NCBI GenBank assembly: GCA_963674685.2
Contig: CAXXWT010000005.1
Coordinates: 558,001-622,000, forward strand
DNA: 64,000 nt
Direction: 5' to 3'
From: G963674685 sp963674685
GTDB taxonomy: Bacteria; Lernaellota; Lernaellaia; JACKCT01
The notes under the pieces are model-generated. The model ran no database searches, had not been told where the DNA came from, and was given only the letters and a program-made list of their open reading frames with translations. The position numbers and the translations under genes are program-made. The stretch's first letter is position 1; each line of letters starts with the position of its first letter. Below, one piece after another: positions 18,014-25,564 of this stretch.

Positions 18014-18916
18014 TCACAAGGTCGCCGTTCCCGTCTGCCTGTATTTATGGGAAATGTAGTCGGCGATGATATTGAAGGTGAAAGTCAGCGCGAACAGCAC
18101 AAGGCCGGTTGCGAACAGAGCGTAATAATGCTCGCTTTGAAAAGGCGCTTCGGCCATTTCCGCCGCGATGGACGCGGGCATGGGCCTGGCCGAGTCGAAA
18201 ATGCTTTCCGGGACGGCGGCGGCGCCTCCGGCGACCATGAGCACCACCATGGTTTCGCCGATGGCGCGGGACATGCCCAGGATCACCGCGGTGGCGATTC
18301 CCGACAAAGAAGCCGGAAGAACCACGCGGCTGATGGTTTCCCACTGCGTGGCGCCTAAGGCCAATGAAGCCTCGCGCAATTCCCGGCGCACGGAATGGAT
18401 GGCGTCTTCGGAGATGCTCGAAATGGTGGGAACCGCCATGAAGGCGAGCATGACCGAGGCGTTGAAAATATTCAGCCCCGTGGGGATGTCAAAGGTCTCT
18501 TGCAGAAACGGCGCCACGACGACCATGCCGAAAAATCCGATGACCACCGACGGTAGGGACGCCAGCAGTTCGATAACGGGCTTGGCGATTTCCTTGATCC
18601 GCCGGCCGGCCACTTCGGAAACGTATACGGCGGACAACACGCCCAGAGGGATCGCCAGCATCGAGGACATGATCGTGACGATCACCGAGGCGATAATCAT
18701 CGGCTTGATGCCGAACGCCGGATTGTCTTCATCGGTGGGATACCAGTATTCGCCAAAGAGAAAATCCTTGACGGAAACACTTTTGAATATCGGCAGGCTT
18801 TCCTTGACAAGAAAAACCACGATCATGGCCAGGATAAAAATGGAAACCATGGCCAGGCAAAGAAAAACATATCGGATGATGAACTCTTTAATGCGTCTTG
18901 CGCCCGCGCCCTTCAT
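18014..18916 (-). CDS. pstC: Phosphate ABC transporter permease PstC
   Basis: The partner permease, 300 residues, with a single N-terminal helix, the PstC-typical FLFGEYWYPTDE... GIKPMIIASVIVTIMSS stretch, the EAA loop REASLALGATQWETISRVVLP and GMSRAIGETMVVLMVAGG. It lies 98 bases downstream of pstS, behind a hairpin. Confidence 0.95.
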   Translation of the reverse strand: MKGAGARRIKEFIIRYVFLCLAMVSIFILAMIVVFLVKESLPIFKSVSVKDFLFGEYWYPTDEDNPAFGIKPMIIASVIVTIMSSMLAIPLGVLSAVYVSEVAGRRIKEIAKPVIELLASLPSVVIGFFGMVVVAPFLQETFDIPTGLNIFNASVMLAFMAVPTISSISEDAIHSVRRELREASLALGATQWETISRVVLPASLSGIATAVILGMSRAIGETMVVLMVAGGAAAVPESIFDSARPMPASIAAEMAEAPFQSEHYYALFATGLVLFALTFTFNIIADYISHKYRQTGTATL

Positions 18917-18942
18917 TCAAGGCTTCCTTCTTCGGGAAATAT

Positions 18943-18970
18943 CAGGCGGCGCCATATGAGACGCCACCTG
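18943..18970 (-). terminator. Hairpin between pstS and pstC
   Basis: CAGGTGGCG (18970-18962, minus strand) pairs with CGCCGCCTG (18951-18943) with one G-U or mismatch, around a 10-base loop. On the plus strand it is followed by a T-rich run, on the minus strand not. A stem here is common after pstS genes and could partly attenuate transcription or protect pstS mRNA, so that more binding protein than permease is made. Confidence 0.45.
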
Positions 18971-19014
18971 AATTTTCTTTTTTTGATTGGTTTTCAAAAG
19001 GCTGTCTCGATTCA

Positions 19015-19839
19015 TCAATAAAGAGGGACGTACCCTTCTTTGGCGACGATCTTCTGGCCTTCGGGGCTGACGACGAAGTTGATGAACGACAGCGTATCGC
19101 CTTCGGGCCAACCCTGCGTGAACATGAACAAGCCGCGGGAAACCGGGAAGCTTCCGTTGAGGGCCGTTCCCGCCGAAGCTTTGATCTTGTTGACGGTCAG
19201 GGCTTTCACGTCCTCGTTGACGTAGCCGATTCCCACGTAGCCGATGGCGTATTTGTTTTTCGCCACGGCCTGCGCCACCGCGCCGTTGGATGCCTGGAGC
19301 AGCGCTTTCGGCGTCACGCGGCCGCCTTTGAGCACCTTGTCTTCCCAGACTTCGTAGGTTCCCGAACTGGTGTCTCGGGAAATGACGACGATCACTTTGT
19401 CGGCCCCGCCGACCTCTTTCCAGTTTTTGATTTTGCCCGTGTAAATCCCCATCAGTTGCTCGATGCTGATATCCTTCACGGCGTTGGAGGGATGCACCAC
19501 GGGAACCACGCAATCCAGGGCGACGCGGTGAGGCACCGGATAGACTCCCTTTTGCATGGCCAGCTTGACTTCCTTGTCTTTGAGAAAACGAGAGGAATCG
19601 GCGATGTCCGTCGTCCCGTCGATAATAGCTTTGACGCCGTTGCCGGAACCGCCGCCGGAAACGGAGATATTGACTCCGGGGTTTTTCATCATGAACTGCT
19701 CGGCCGCCGCCTGCGCGATGGGCAGCACGGTCGTCGAACCCTTGATGACGAGATTTCCGGCGAATGCCGGAGAGACGGAAAAGGTGAAAAACAGAACGAT
19801 GAAAAGACTCATCAGCCTCTTCGCATTGATTTTGATCAT
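19015..19839 (-). CDS. pstS: Periplasmic phosphate-binding protein PstS
   Basis: A 274-residue substrate-binding protein. The signal peptide (RLMSLFIVLFFTFSVSPAFA) is cleaved before GNLVIKGSTTVLPIAQAAAE, whose GSTT motif contacts phosphate. VSGGGSGNGVKAII, ADSSRFLKDKE and SRDTSSGTYEVWED are further ligand loops. It is of the short PstS type seen in Pseudomonas and deltaproteobacteria, not the 340-residue E. coli type. CTAAC/TTAAC repeats 49-75 bases upstream mark it as a Pho-controlled gene. Confidence 0.95.
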   Translation of the reverse strand: MIKINAKRLMSLFIVLFFTFSVSPAFAGNLVIKGSTTVLPIAQAAAEQFMMKNPGVNISVSGGGSGNGVKAIIDGTTDIADSSRFLKDKEVKLAMQKGVYPVPHRVALDCVVPVVHPSNAVKDISIEQLMGIYTGKIKNWKEVGGADKVIVVISRDTSSGTYEVWEDKVLKGGRVTPKALLQASNGAVAQAVAKNKYAIGYVGIGYVNEDVKALTVNKIKASAGTALNGSFPVSRGLFMFTQGWPEGDTLSFINFVVSPEGQKIVAKEGYVPLY

Positions 19840-19887
19840 TTGAAAACTCCTTGATTTCGTTTGCGCGGCTTATCAAAGCCGCCGCGC

Positions 19888-19914
19888 GTTAGGTAATTGT
19901 TAATGGGGTGTAAG
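19888..19914 (-). promoter_or_regulatory. Putative Pho box upstream of pstS
   Basis: On the minus strand the words CTTAC, TTAAC and CTAAC occur at exactly 11-bp steps (19914, 19903, 19892). A TGATAA -10-like word follows about 12 bases later, within a GC-rich hairpin (19863-19887) in the leader. The same spacing and word recur before phoB and the porin. Confidence 0.6.
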
Positions 19915-20024
19915 AAATTCATGAATCGCCGTTGATTAAAGGAAAAACTCATAGGCTCAATGCGTGGGTTCAAAAAGCTCTTTGGTTTTCTTAAAGGCGG
20001 ATACAACTTCCCCACCCCGTGTTT

Positions 20025-21191
20025 TTAGAATTTGAATTCCGCGTTGACGTAGATGGAGGAATCCGTGGGCTTTGTCTGCGTCTTTTCGTCGTCGTCCTTC
20101 ACCTCGGCCGTGTAACTTGTGGTCTGATAATCCAATGCGAAACTGACGTACTTGATCGGCTGGTAACTCACTCCGGCGATAAGGTACGTCGTCTCGTCCC
20201 GGTAACCAATATCCTTGTCTTTATCGTTTTGCGTGTCGGGATCGAAGTAATCATATCGCCCGAACAGGGCAAGTTTTTTGGTGAAATCGAATCGGCCGAA
20301 AATCGAGTAGCCCATGCTGTCTTCGATCTCGTCATCTTCGGCGTTTCGATCGGGCTGCTCCGTCGCGACCAGGTACTCGACGCCGAGGCCGAATCCCATT
20401 TGATCCGCAAAATTCAGGCGGTAATGAACCAGAGCGGAATAAAGCGTGGTGGTGTGTTCGATGAAAGGATCGACTTTATTGTATCGATACGATCCGGCGG
20501 CGGTCAGACCTTTTAGAGCGTCGACGGATGGGAAAGGCGTCAGATAGAACATGCCGTGCAGGGCTTTTCCTTCGTTTTCCTCCGTTGCCTTGTACCATTC
20601 TCCGTTAAAAACGCCGACCTGATAACCTCCGAATCCGCCCGGGATATCGCCATAAACGCTCATGCCCAGATCCGCGGAAGAATCCAGCTTGTTTTTGTCG
20701 GTGATCACTTTTTGAATCCAGCGGTACGTCCAGAGTTTTTCCACGAAGGGAATCCATGGCGTACCATGCTGGCCGCCGCGAATATTCAGGTAGGATTTGT
20801 AGGCGTAATCCAGATAAGCGTATTTGATGTAAAGATCATATTTGCCGGTGTTTTTATTGGTGGTCAATTCGTAGCTGTCTGTCTCGCCGTCTTCGTCTTC
20901 GTCCACGGGTTCGACTTCGTAGGATGACGAACGGGCCACGTCGGAGACGATTCGCATCGTCCAGTGATCGCTGAGTTTCGCCTTCGCGCCGAAATAGACC
21001 CTGGAAAGCTCGAACTTGTTATAATCGTTTTCCATGTACTTGTCGTACCAGTCCGGATAACCGGAGACATTGTAGGAATAGAAGGCGTATACCTTGCCTT
21101 CGGGCTTGATGTCGACGTCGGCAAAAGCCGTCGAGACCCCGAGCGCCCACAGGATCAATGTCAGAAATATTGCAAAGCGATTCCACTTCAT
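20025..21191 (-). CDS. Outer-membrane porin, phosphate-selective type (OprP/OprO-like)
   Basis: The 388-residue protein has a signal peptide (FLTLILWALGVSTAFA) and alternating-hydrophobic beta strands rich in Tyr/Phe ending in a C-terminal Phe (VNAEFKF), the BAM recognition signature. Residues after cleavage (KVYAFYSYNVSGY) and the LGAKL-like repeated strands resemble phosphate-selective porins. Its location between phoR and pstS and the Pho-box-like repeats upstream support a phosphate uptake role. Periplasmic loops are acidic (DEDEDGETD, EDDEIED), unusual for an anion-selective pore, so specificity is inferred from context. Confidence 0.8.
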   Translation of the reverse strand: MKWNRFAIFLTLILWALGVSTAFADVDIKPEGKVYAFYSYNVSGYPDWYDKYMENDYNKFELSRVYFGAKAKLSDHWTMRIVSDVARSSSYEVEPVDEDEDGETDSYELTTNKNTGKYDLYIKYAYLDYAYKSYLNIRGGQHGTPWIPFVEKLWTYRWIQKVITDKNKLDSSADLGMSVYGDIPGGFGGYQVGVFNGEWYKATEENEGKALHGMFYLTPFPSVDALKGLTAAGSYRYNKVDPFIEHTTTLYSALVHYRLNFADQMGFGLGVEYLVATEQPDRNAEDDEIEDSMGYSIFGRFDFTKKLALFGRYDYFDPDTQNDKDKDIGYRDETTYLIAGVSYQPIKYVSFALDYQTTSYTAEVKDDDEKTQTKPTDSSIYVNAEFKF

Positions 21192-21307
21192 GAATTACGA
21201 CCTCCGTTTTTGGTGATGTTTCGCATAATGCACACGCCACAAGCTCCCTTATTAATCGCCAGTATGTTCATTCGATTAGCGATTGGTGCAGTGATTACAA
21301 GTATTCA

Positions 21308-21345
21308 GTTTGACGATAATTAGTGAACTATTAGATTATTGTTAG
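21308..21345 (-). promoter_or_regulatory. Putative Pho box array upstream of the porin
   Basis: Minus-strand words CTAAC, CTAAT, CTAAT and CAAAC lie at 11-bp steps (21345, 21334, 21323, 21312), 117-154 bases upstream of the porin start. This is the longest array of the three. The rest of the 343-bp gap to phoR shows nothing else I can name. Confidence 0.6.
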
Positions 21346-21534
21346 AAAGCAAAGTTTAATCGGCAAAATTCATACTTAGTCGCTTACGTCACTGAAGTTA
21401 GAAAATCCTTCCCGGTGGCGACGGTATAGGAGCCGACTCCAATTATCATGCGTGGCGCGAGGCTCAACGACAATATTTCATAATAAGGATGCTGAACTTA
21501 AGTTTTTTCGGGATGAATTCGCCCGGCGAGTCGG

Positions 21535-23310
21535 TCAATCGACGGGCAGGTGAATGGAAAAGGCGCTGCCTTCGCCGACCTTCGATTTGACTTCGATTGA
21601 GCCCAAATGCGCGTTGACGATGTGCTTGACAATGGACAATCCCAGGCCCGTGCCTCCCAGTTCCCTGCTGCGGGCCTTGTCCACGCGGTAAAAGCGCTCG
21701 AAAATTCTCGGCAGGTGATTGCCGGGGATGCCGCATCCGTGATCCGTCACATCGATGACGGCCTCGTCGCCGATTCGGCGGGCGGTCACGCGCACCGGCT
21801 CTCCCGGATTGCTGTACTTGACGGCGTTGTCGATGAGGTTGATCAGGGCCTGCTCCAAAAGCGCCTTGTTCATGGTGACTTTCAAATCTTCATCGCAATC
21901 CATTTCGATGGGGATGTCTTTTTTCGCCGATTTCGATTTGCAAACGAGAACGGAAGACTTCACCAGATCCGCAACGGATTCCACCTGCATTTCCGGAAAC
22001 TTCCGCTGCTCGCTTTGCTCGATGCGCGACAGGCTTAAAAGGTCGTCGATAATGGCGTTCAAGCGGTCGCTGTGCGTCGCGATAATATTTAAAAAATTCA
22101 CGGCATTTTCCGGTTCGTTGATGGCGCCGTCCCGCAAGGTCTCCACGAAACCTTTAATAGACGTAATCGGGGTTTTGAGTTCGTGGGAGACATTCGCCAC
22201 GAAATCCCTGCGGATATTCTCCAGCTTCTTTAATCGCGTTACATCATTGAGAACGACCAGCACGCCGGTCACCGCGCCGTCGGCGTCATGAATGAACGTG
22301 CCGTGGGCCTGGAGATATTTTTCCTGGCCGCTGATCAGCGTGATGTCCGTCTCCTGCGCCGTTTCGCTTTCAAATAACTTTTCGACAAATTGCAGCAAGT
22401 CCACATTTCTGGATATTTCCTGGATGCCGCGTCCTTTGCCATCGGCCAGTTCGGGACCGAAAAGTTTTTTCGCGGCTTCATTGAAATGCGTGACGCAATG
22501 ATTTGCATCCAGGACCAGAACCGCCTCCACCATGGATCCCAACACCGCTTCCAATTCGTTGCGCTGCTCGGTGACGGTTCTGATTCTTTCGCCGAGTTGC
22601 GAGGCCATATCGTTCATGGTCTGCGCCAGATCCGCCGCTTCCGCCGTATCGGGCACTTCCAGACGGTAACTCAAATCGCCTTCGATGAATTTCAGGGCGC
22701 CTTTTTGCATGGCCCGCAGGGGATTGTTGATCCATCGTGCGATCATCAGGCTTAAAAACGCGGACAGTATCGCGACGGCCAGGCCGGCCAGAGCGACTCT
22801 GAAATAAAAACGCCCCAGCGTGCCGTCGATAAACGTGATGGGCAGCGCGGATCGGACCACGGCCACGATCTCACCGTCTTTCTCGACGGGAAGAGCAAGG
22901 TACATCATCTGCTTTTTCAGCGTGGCGCTGTATCGGGTCGCCTCGCCCGCCCGGCCGGAAATGGCGCGGCTGATCTCCGGGCGGTCGGCATGATTGCCCA
23001 TCACCGCGGGATCTTCATCGCTGTCGCCGATCACGAGGCCGGACGTGAGTATCACCGTGTAGCGCGTCTGAGTTCTTGCGCCAAGGTCTCGGCATATTTC
23101 ATCGACGGATTTCCCGTACTCGGCTCCATACATCCCGTTCAGGTGTTCCGAAAGCATTGTGGCGCGAGTATGAAGATTCTGAGCCAGATTATTTAAATAA
23201 ACGCGCTTGTGCGTGCTGATGGCATAGATACTGATGAGGGCCAGAGAAATAACAATAATAAAAATATACGAGGCGAAAAGGCGCCACAGAATCCTTTTCT
23301 TTTTACGCAA
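21535..23310 (-). CDS. phoR: Phosphate-regulon sensor histidine kinase PhoR
   Basis: A 591-residue membrane kinase with two helices (about 11-33 and 170-192) around a periplasmic sensor region. These are followed by HAMP (WINNPLRAMQKGALKFIEG), a PAS domain (ELEAVLGSMVEAVLVLDANH), HisKA with VSHELKTPITSIKGF, N-box NLIDNAVKY, and G-boxes DHGCGIP and GGTGLGLSIVKHIV. The extracytoplasmic domain is much larger than in E. coli PhoR, more like the Bacillus/deltaproteobacterial form. It follows phoB after three bases. Confidence 0.93.
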   Translation of the reverse strand: MRKKKRILWRLFASYIFIIVISLALISIYAISTHKRVYLNNLAQNLHTRATMLSEHLNGMYGAEYGKSVDEICRDLGARTQTRYTVILTSGLVIGDSDEDPAVMGNHADRPEISRAISGRAGEATRYSATLKKQMMYLALPVEKDGEIVAVVRSALPITFIDGTLGRFYFRVALAGLAVAILSAFLSLMIARWINNPLRAMQKGALKFIEGDLSYRLEVPDTAEAADLAQTMNDMASQLGERIRTVTEQRNELEAVLGSMVEAVLVLDANHCVTHFNEAAKKLFGPELADGKGRGIQEISRNVDLLQFVEKLFESETAQETDITLISGQEKYLQAHGTFIHDADGAVTGVLVVLNDVTRLKKLENIRRDFVANVSHELKTPITSIKGFVETLRDGAINEPENAVNFLNIIATHSDRLNAIIDDLLSLSRIEQSEQRKFPEMQVESVADLVKSSVLVCKSKSAKKDIPIEMDCDEDLKVTMNKALLEQALINLIDNAVKYSNPGEPVRVTARRIGDEAVIDVTDHGCGIPGNHLPRIFERFYRVDKARSRELGGTGLGLSIVKHIVNAHLGSIEVKSKVGEGSAFSIHLPVD

Positions 23311-23313
23311 TCT

Positions 23314-24000
23314 CTACTCCCTGAAGCGGTATCCGACGCCCCGCACGGTTTGAATCAGGTCTCCCGCATCCGCGAGTTTTTTCCTCAGACCCACGATTTG
23401 AACGTCCACCGAGCGTTCCGTCACCGCGTAATCGTCTCCTTTGACGCTGTCGATGATCTGCTTGCGCGTGAAAACCCATCCGGGGCGCCTGGCCAGCAGA
23501 TAAAGGATGGAAAACTCCGAGGCCGTCAGATCGATCGCTTTCTTTTTATAATTTGCGCTGCGTCGCCCCGGATCCATCACGAGATCATGAACACTGAAAG
23601 CGACTTGCTCATCGTTTTTGTCCTGAATGTTGCGCCTTAAAACGGCGCGCACCCTTGCCGTTAAAACACGCGGGCTGAAAGGCTTGGTGACGTAATCATC
23701 CGCGCCGAGTTCCAGGCCGGCCACTACGTCGGCGTCCTCGCCTTTGGCCGTCAGCATGATGATGGGGATTTTCGACGTTCGCGAATCGTTTTTCAATAGC
23801 CGGCAGACGTCCAGGCCGTCGACGCCCGGAAGCATCAGATCGAGGACGATCAGGTCGGGCAGGTCGGCCCGCGCCCTGGACAGGGCCTCTTCCCCGCTCA
23901 TTGCGCTTTCTATCTTATAGTTTTCCTTGGCCAGATTGTACCGAATCAGTTCCAGGATGTCTTTTTCGTCATCGACGACGAGTATCTTTTTTTCGGTCAT
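23314..24000 (-). CDS. phoB: Phosphate-regulon response regulator PhoB
   Basis: A 228-residue OmpR/PhoB-type regulator. The receiver has acidic residues at 10-11, phospho-acceptor Asp54 (IVLDLMLPG), switch Thr about 84 and Lys about 106 (YVTKPFSP). The winged helix ends with VDVQIVGLRKKL and RGVGYRF. I start at ATG 24000: an upstream in-frame TTG at 24033 overlaps the putative -10, so it is unlikely to be used. It is first in the phoBR operon and probably autoregulated. Confidence 0.95.
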   Translation of the reverse strand: MTEKKILVVDDEKDILELIRYNLAKENYKIESAMSGEEALSRARADLPDLIVLDLMLPGVDGLDVCRLLKNDSRTSKIPIIMLTAKGEDADVVAGLELGADDYVTKPFSPRVLTARVRAVLRRNIQDKNDEQVAFSVHDLVMDPGRRSANYKKKAIDLTASEFSILYLLARRPGWVFTRKQIIDSVKGDDYAVTERSVDVQIVGLRKKLADAGDLIQTVRGVGYRFRE

Positions 24001-24031
24001 GACAGCCCCGCAGCGGTTTTCTCGGATGCTC

Positions 24032-24061
24032 AATATAATCTCAAAGTTAGATATTTGTTAG
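24032..24061 (-). promoter_or_regulatory. Putative Pho box and -10 of phoB
   Basis: CTAAC repeats 11 bp apart (24061-24057 and 24050-24046, minus strand), followed by TATATT at 24037-24032. The second repeat takes the place of a -35, the arrangement known for PhoB-activated promoters. The predicted RNA would start about 25 bases before ATG 24000. Confidence 0.6.
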
Positions 24062-24080
24062 GTTTTTATTTGAATTGCGT

Positions 24081-24102
24081 TTCCAGCGGATATCCGCTGG
24101 AA
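24081..24102. promoter_or_regulatory. Perfect 22-bp palindrome between phoB and the AI-2E-type gene
   Basis: TTCCAGCGGATATCCGCTGG followed by AA is its own reverse complement over 22 bases, with no loop. It lies in the divergent 220-bp intergenic region, upstream of the phoB Pho box. A loop-free dyad of this length suggests a binding site for a dimeric regulator. Which gene it serves is unknown. Confidence 0.5.
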
Positions 24103-24220
24103 GTTTTACACCCTTTTTAGCGTTTCATGAGTTGACCTGTCGCCGGCAAATCACCATGATGCGGCTATGTGAAAATACGTCATTTTAAAATCCGGTGAAA
24201 AGGCAAGGTCGCAACAAAAC

Positions 24221-25399
24221 ATGGAATCCAAATTGGAAGAAAAAATCATCGAAGATCCTGAAGAAGCGGATCTTCTGGACTCCATGGAGGAGACCACGCG
24301 TTTTCGATGCAAAAGCGAAGTCGAATGGTTCAAGCGTAAAAACACGATCCTCGACGCGCACCCCTATATTTCCGGTTACGTCTTTTTCTCCGCGCTGGTT
24401 ATTCTTTGTTTCGCGTCGAATCTGACGATCTTCGTTATTTCGTTTCTGTTTCTTTATCTGATATCGGACTTTATCACCAACGACGTCCGCCGCTTCGCGC
24501 CTTTTCTGCCGAAGGCCCTTTTGTTTTCCATACTTTACATCATCGTCATCGCCGTCTTTACGGTTCTTTTTTACAACATCATCCCAAGGCTCATCGCGAT
24601 GTTGCCCGGCCTGGCGGACAAGCTCCAAAGTCAGGCGATAGAACTTTTTGAAAAGGCGAATACCCGCTGGGATTTAAGGCAATATGTGAATCCGCAGGAG
24701 GTCAAAAGCGCCATCGTCACCGGAACCACGGGATCGCTCAAATTTCTCGCCGGCGTATTTTCGGCCTCTTATAAAGGTTTTGTGTATTTCGTTTTCGCCC
24801 TTGTTTTGAATTTGCTCCTTTACCACAACACGGAAAAACTCGACGCCGTTTTCGGACGGCGCCCCAGCAGCCTGATGCATTTTTTCTACCGTTTCGTAAT
24901 CGCGCGAATCCGAGTTTTTTATTTTTACTTCAAGCGCGTCATGGGCGGACAGATCATTATCTCCGGCATCAACACCGTCATTTCCACGATCGTGATATTC
25001 GCCCTCGGCCTTCCTTACCCTTTTCTGCTGATCGGCGCCGTATTCGTTTTCGGGCTTTTTCCCGTGGTCGGCAACCTGATTTCCAACACCATTTTAACGA
25101 TCATGGCCTTCGTGACCATCGGCCCCTGGGGAGCGGGCATCTGCCTCGGTCTCCTGATTGGAATTCATAAACTGGAGTACTTCTTAAACTCGAAGATCAT
25201 CGGCGAAATCGTGCGCCTGCCCATGTTCATCACGCTGACATCCCTGGTCGTCTGCGAAGTTCTGTTCGGTATAATCGGCCTGATCCTGGCCATCCCCCTC
25301 ATCCTTTTCCTGCGCCATGAATTCGAGCATATCCCGGGTCCCGCCGCCGTTGTCGAATCCCGGCCGGTAATTCCCGAACCTGCAAAAAATGTGAAATAA
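24221..25399 (+). CDS. AI-2E family (PerM/YhhT-type) membrane transporter
   Basis: The 392-residue protein has seven to eight helices with the family layout: two N-terminal helices, a long soluble amphipathic region (about 125-170), FVYFVFALVLNLLLYHN, then the re-entrant region (INTVISTIVIFALGLPYPFLLIGAVFVFGLFPVVGNLISN) and LVGIHKLEYFLNSKIIG-like KLEYFLNSKIIG near the end. Family members transport autoinducer-2, peptides or sodium, so the substrate cannot be read from sequence. An acidic N-terminal tail (EEKIIEDPEEADLLDSMEE) precedes the first helix. Divergent from phoB. Confidence 0.85.
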   Translation: MESKLEEKIIEDPEEADLLDSMEETTRFRCKSEVEWFKRKNTILDAHPYISGYVFFSALVILCFASNLTIFVISFLFLYLISDFITNDVRRFAPFLPKALLFSILYIIVIAVFTVLFYNIIPRLIAMLPGLADKLQSQAIELFEKANTRWDLRQYVNPQEVKSAIVTGTTGSLKFLAGVFSASYKGFVYFVFALVLNLLLYHNTEKLDAVFGRRPSSLMHFFYRFVIARIRVFYFYFKRVMGGQIIISGINTVISTIVIFALGLPYPFLLIGAVFVFGLFPVVGNLISNTILTIMAFVTIGPWGAGICLGLLIGIHKLEYFLNSKIIGEIVRLPMFITLTSLVVCEVLFGIIGLILAIPLILFLRHEFEHIPGPAAVVESRPVIPEPAKNVK

Positions 25400-25401
25400 C
25401 C

Positions 25402-25426
25402 AAGCGGTTTCCCATCGCGAAACGCT
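25402..25426 (+). terminator. Weak hairpin after the AI-2E-type gene
   Basis: AAGCGGTTTC pairs with GAAACGCTT with one bulged base, immediately after the stop codon. No U-run follows. Low confidence. Confidence 0.25.
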
Positions 25427-25473
25427 TATTCCGTCACAACCTCACAGGCGGCAGTAATATTTCTTTTCTTTCA

Positions 25474-25503
25474 TTGTACTGATTTGGCAAATTCGATTAT
25501 GAT
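25474..25503 (+). promoter_or_regulatory. Putative promoter of the subtilisin gene
   Basis: TTGTAC (25474-25479) and TATGAT (25498-25503), spacer 18 bp, about 60 bases before ATG 25565. Consensus reading only. Confidence 0.35.
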
Positions 25504-25564
25504 GCACCGCTTCGTCGTTTAAGGGATTTTGCGGCGAAGATTTTGGAAACTGTCCTGGAACCCG

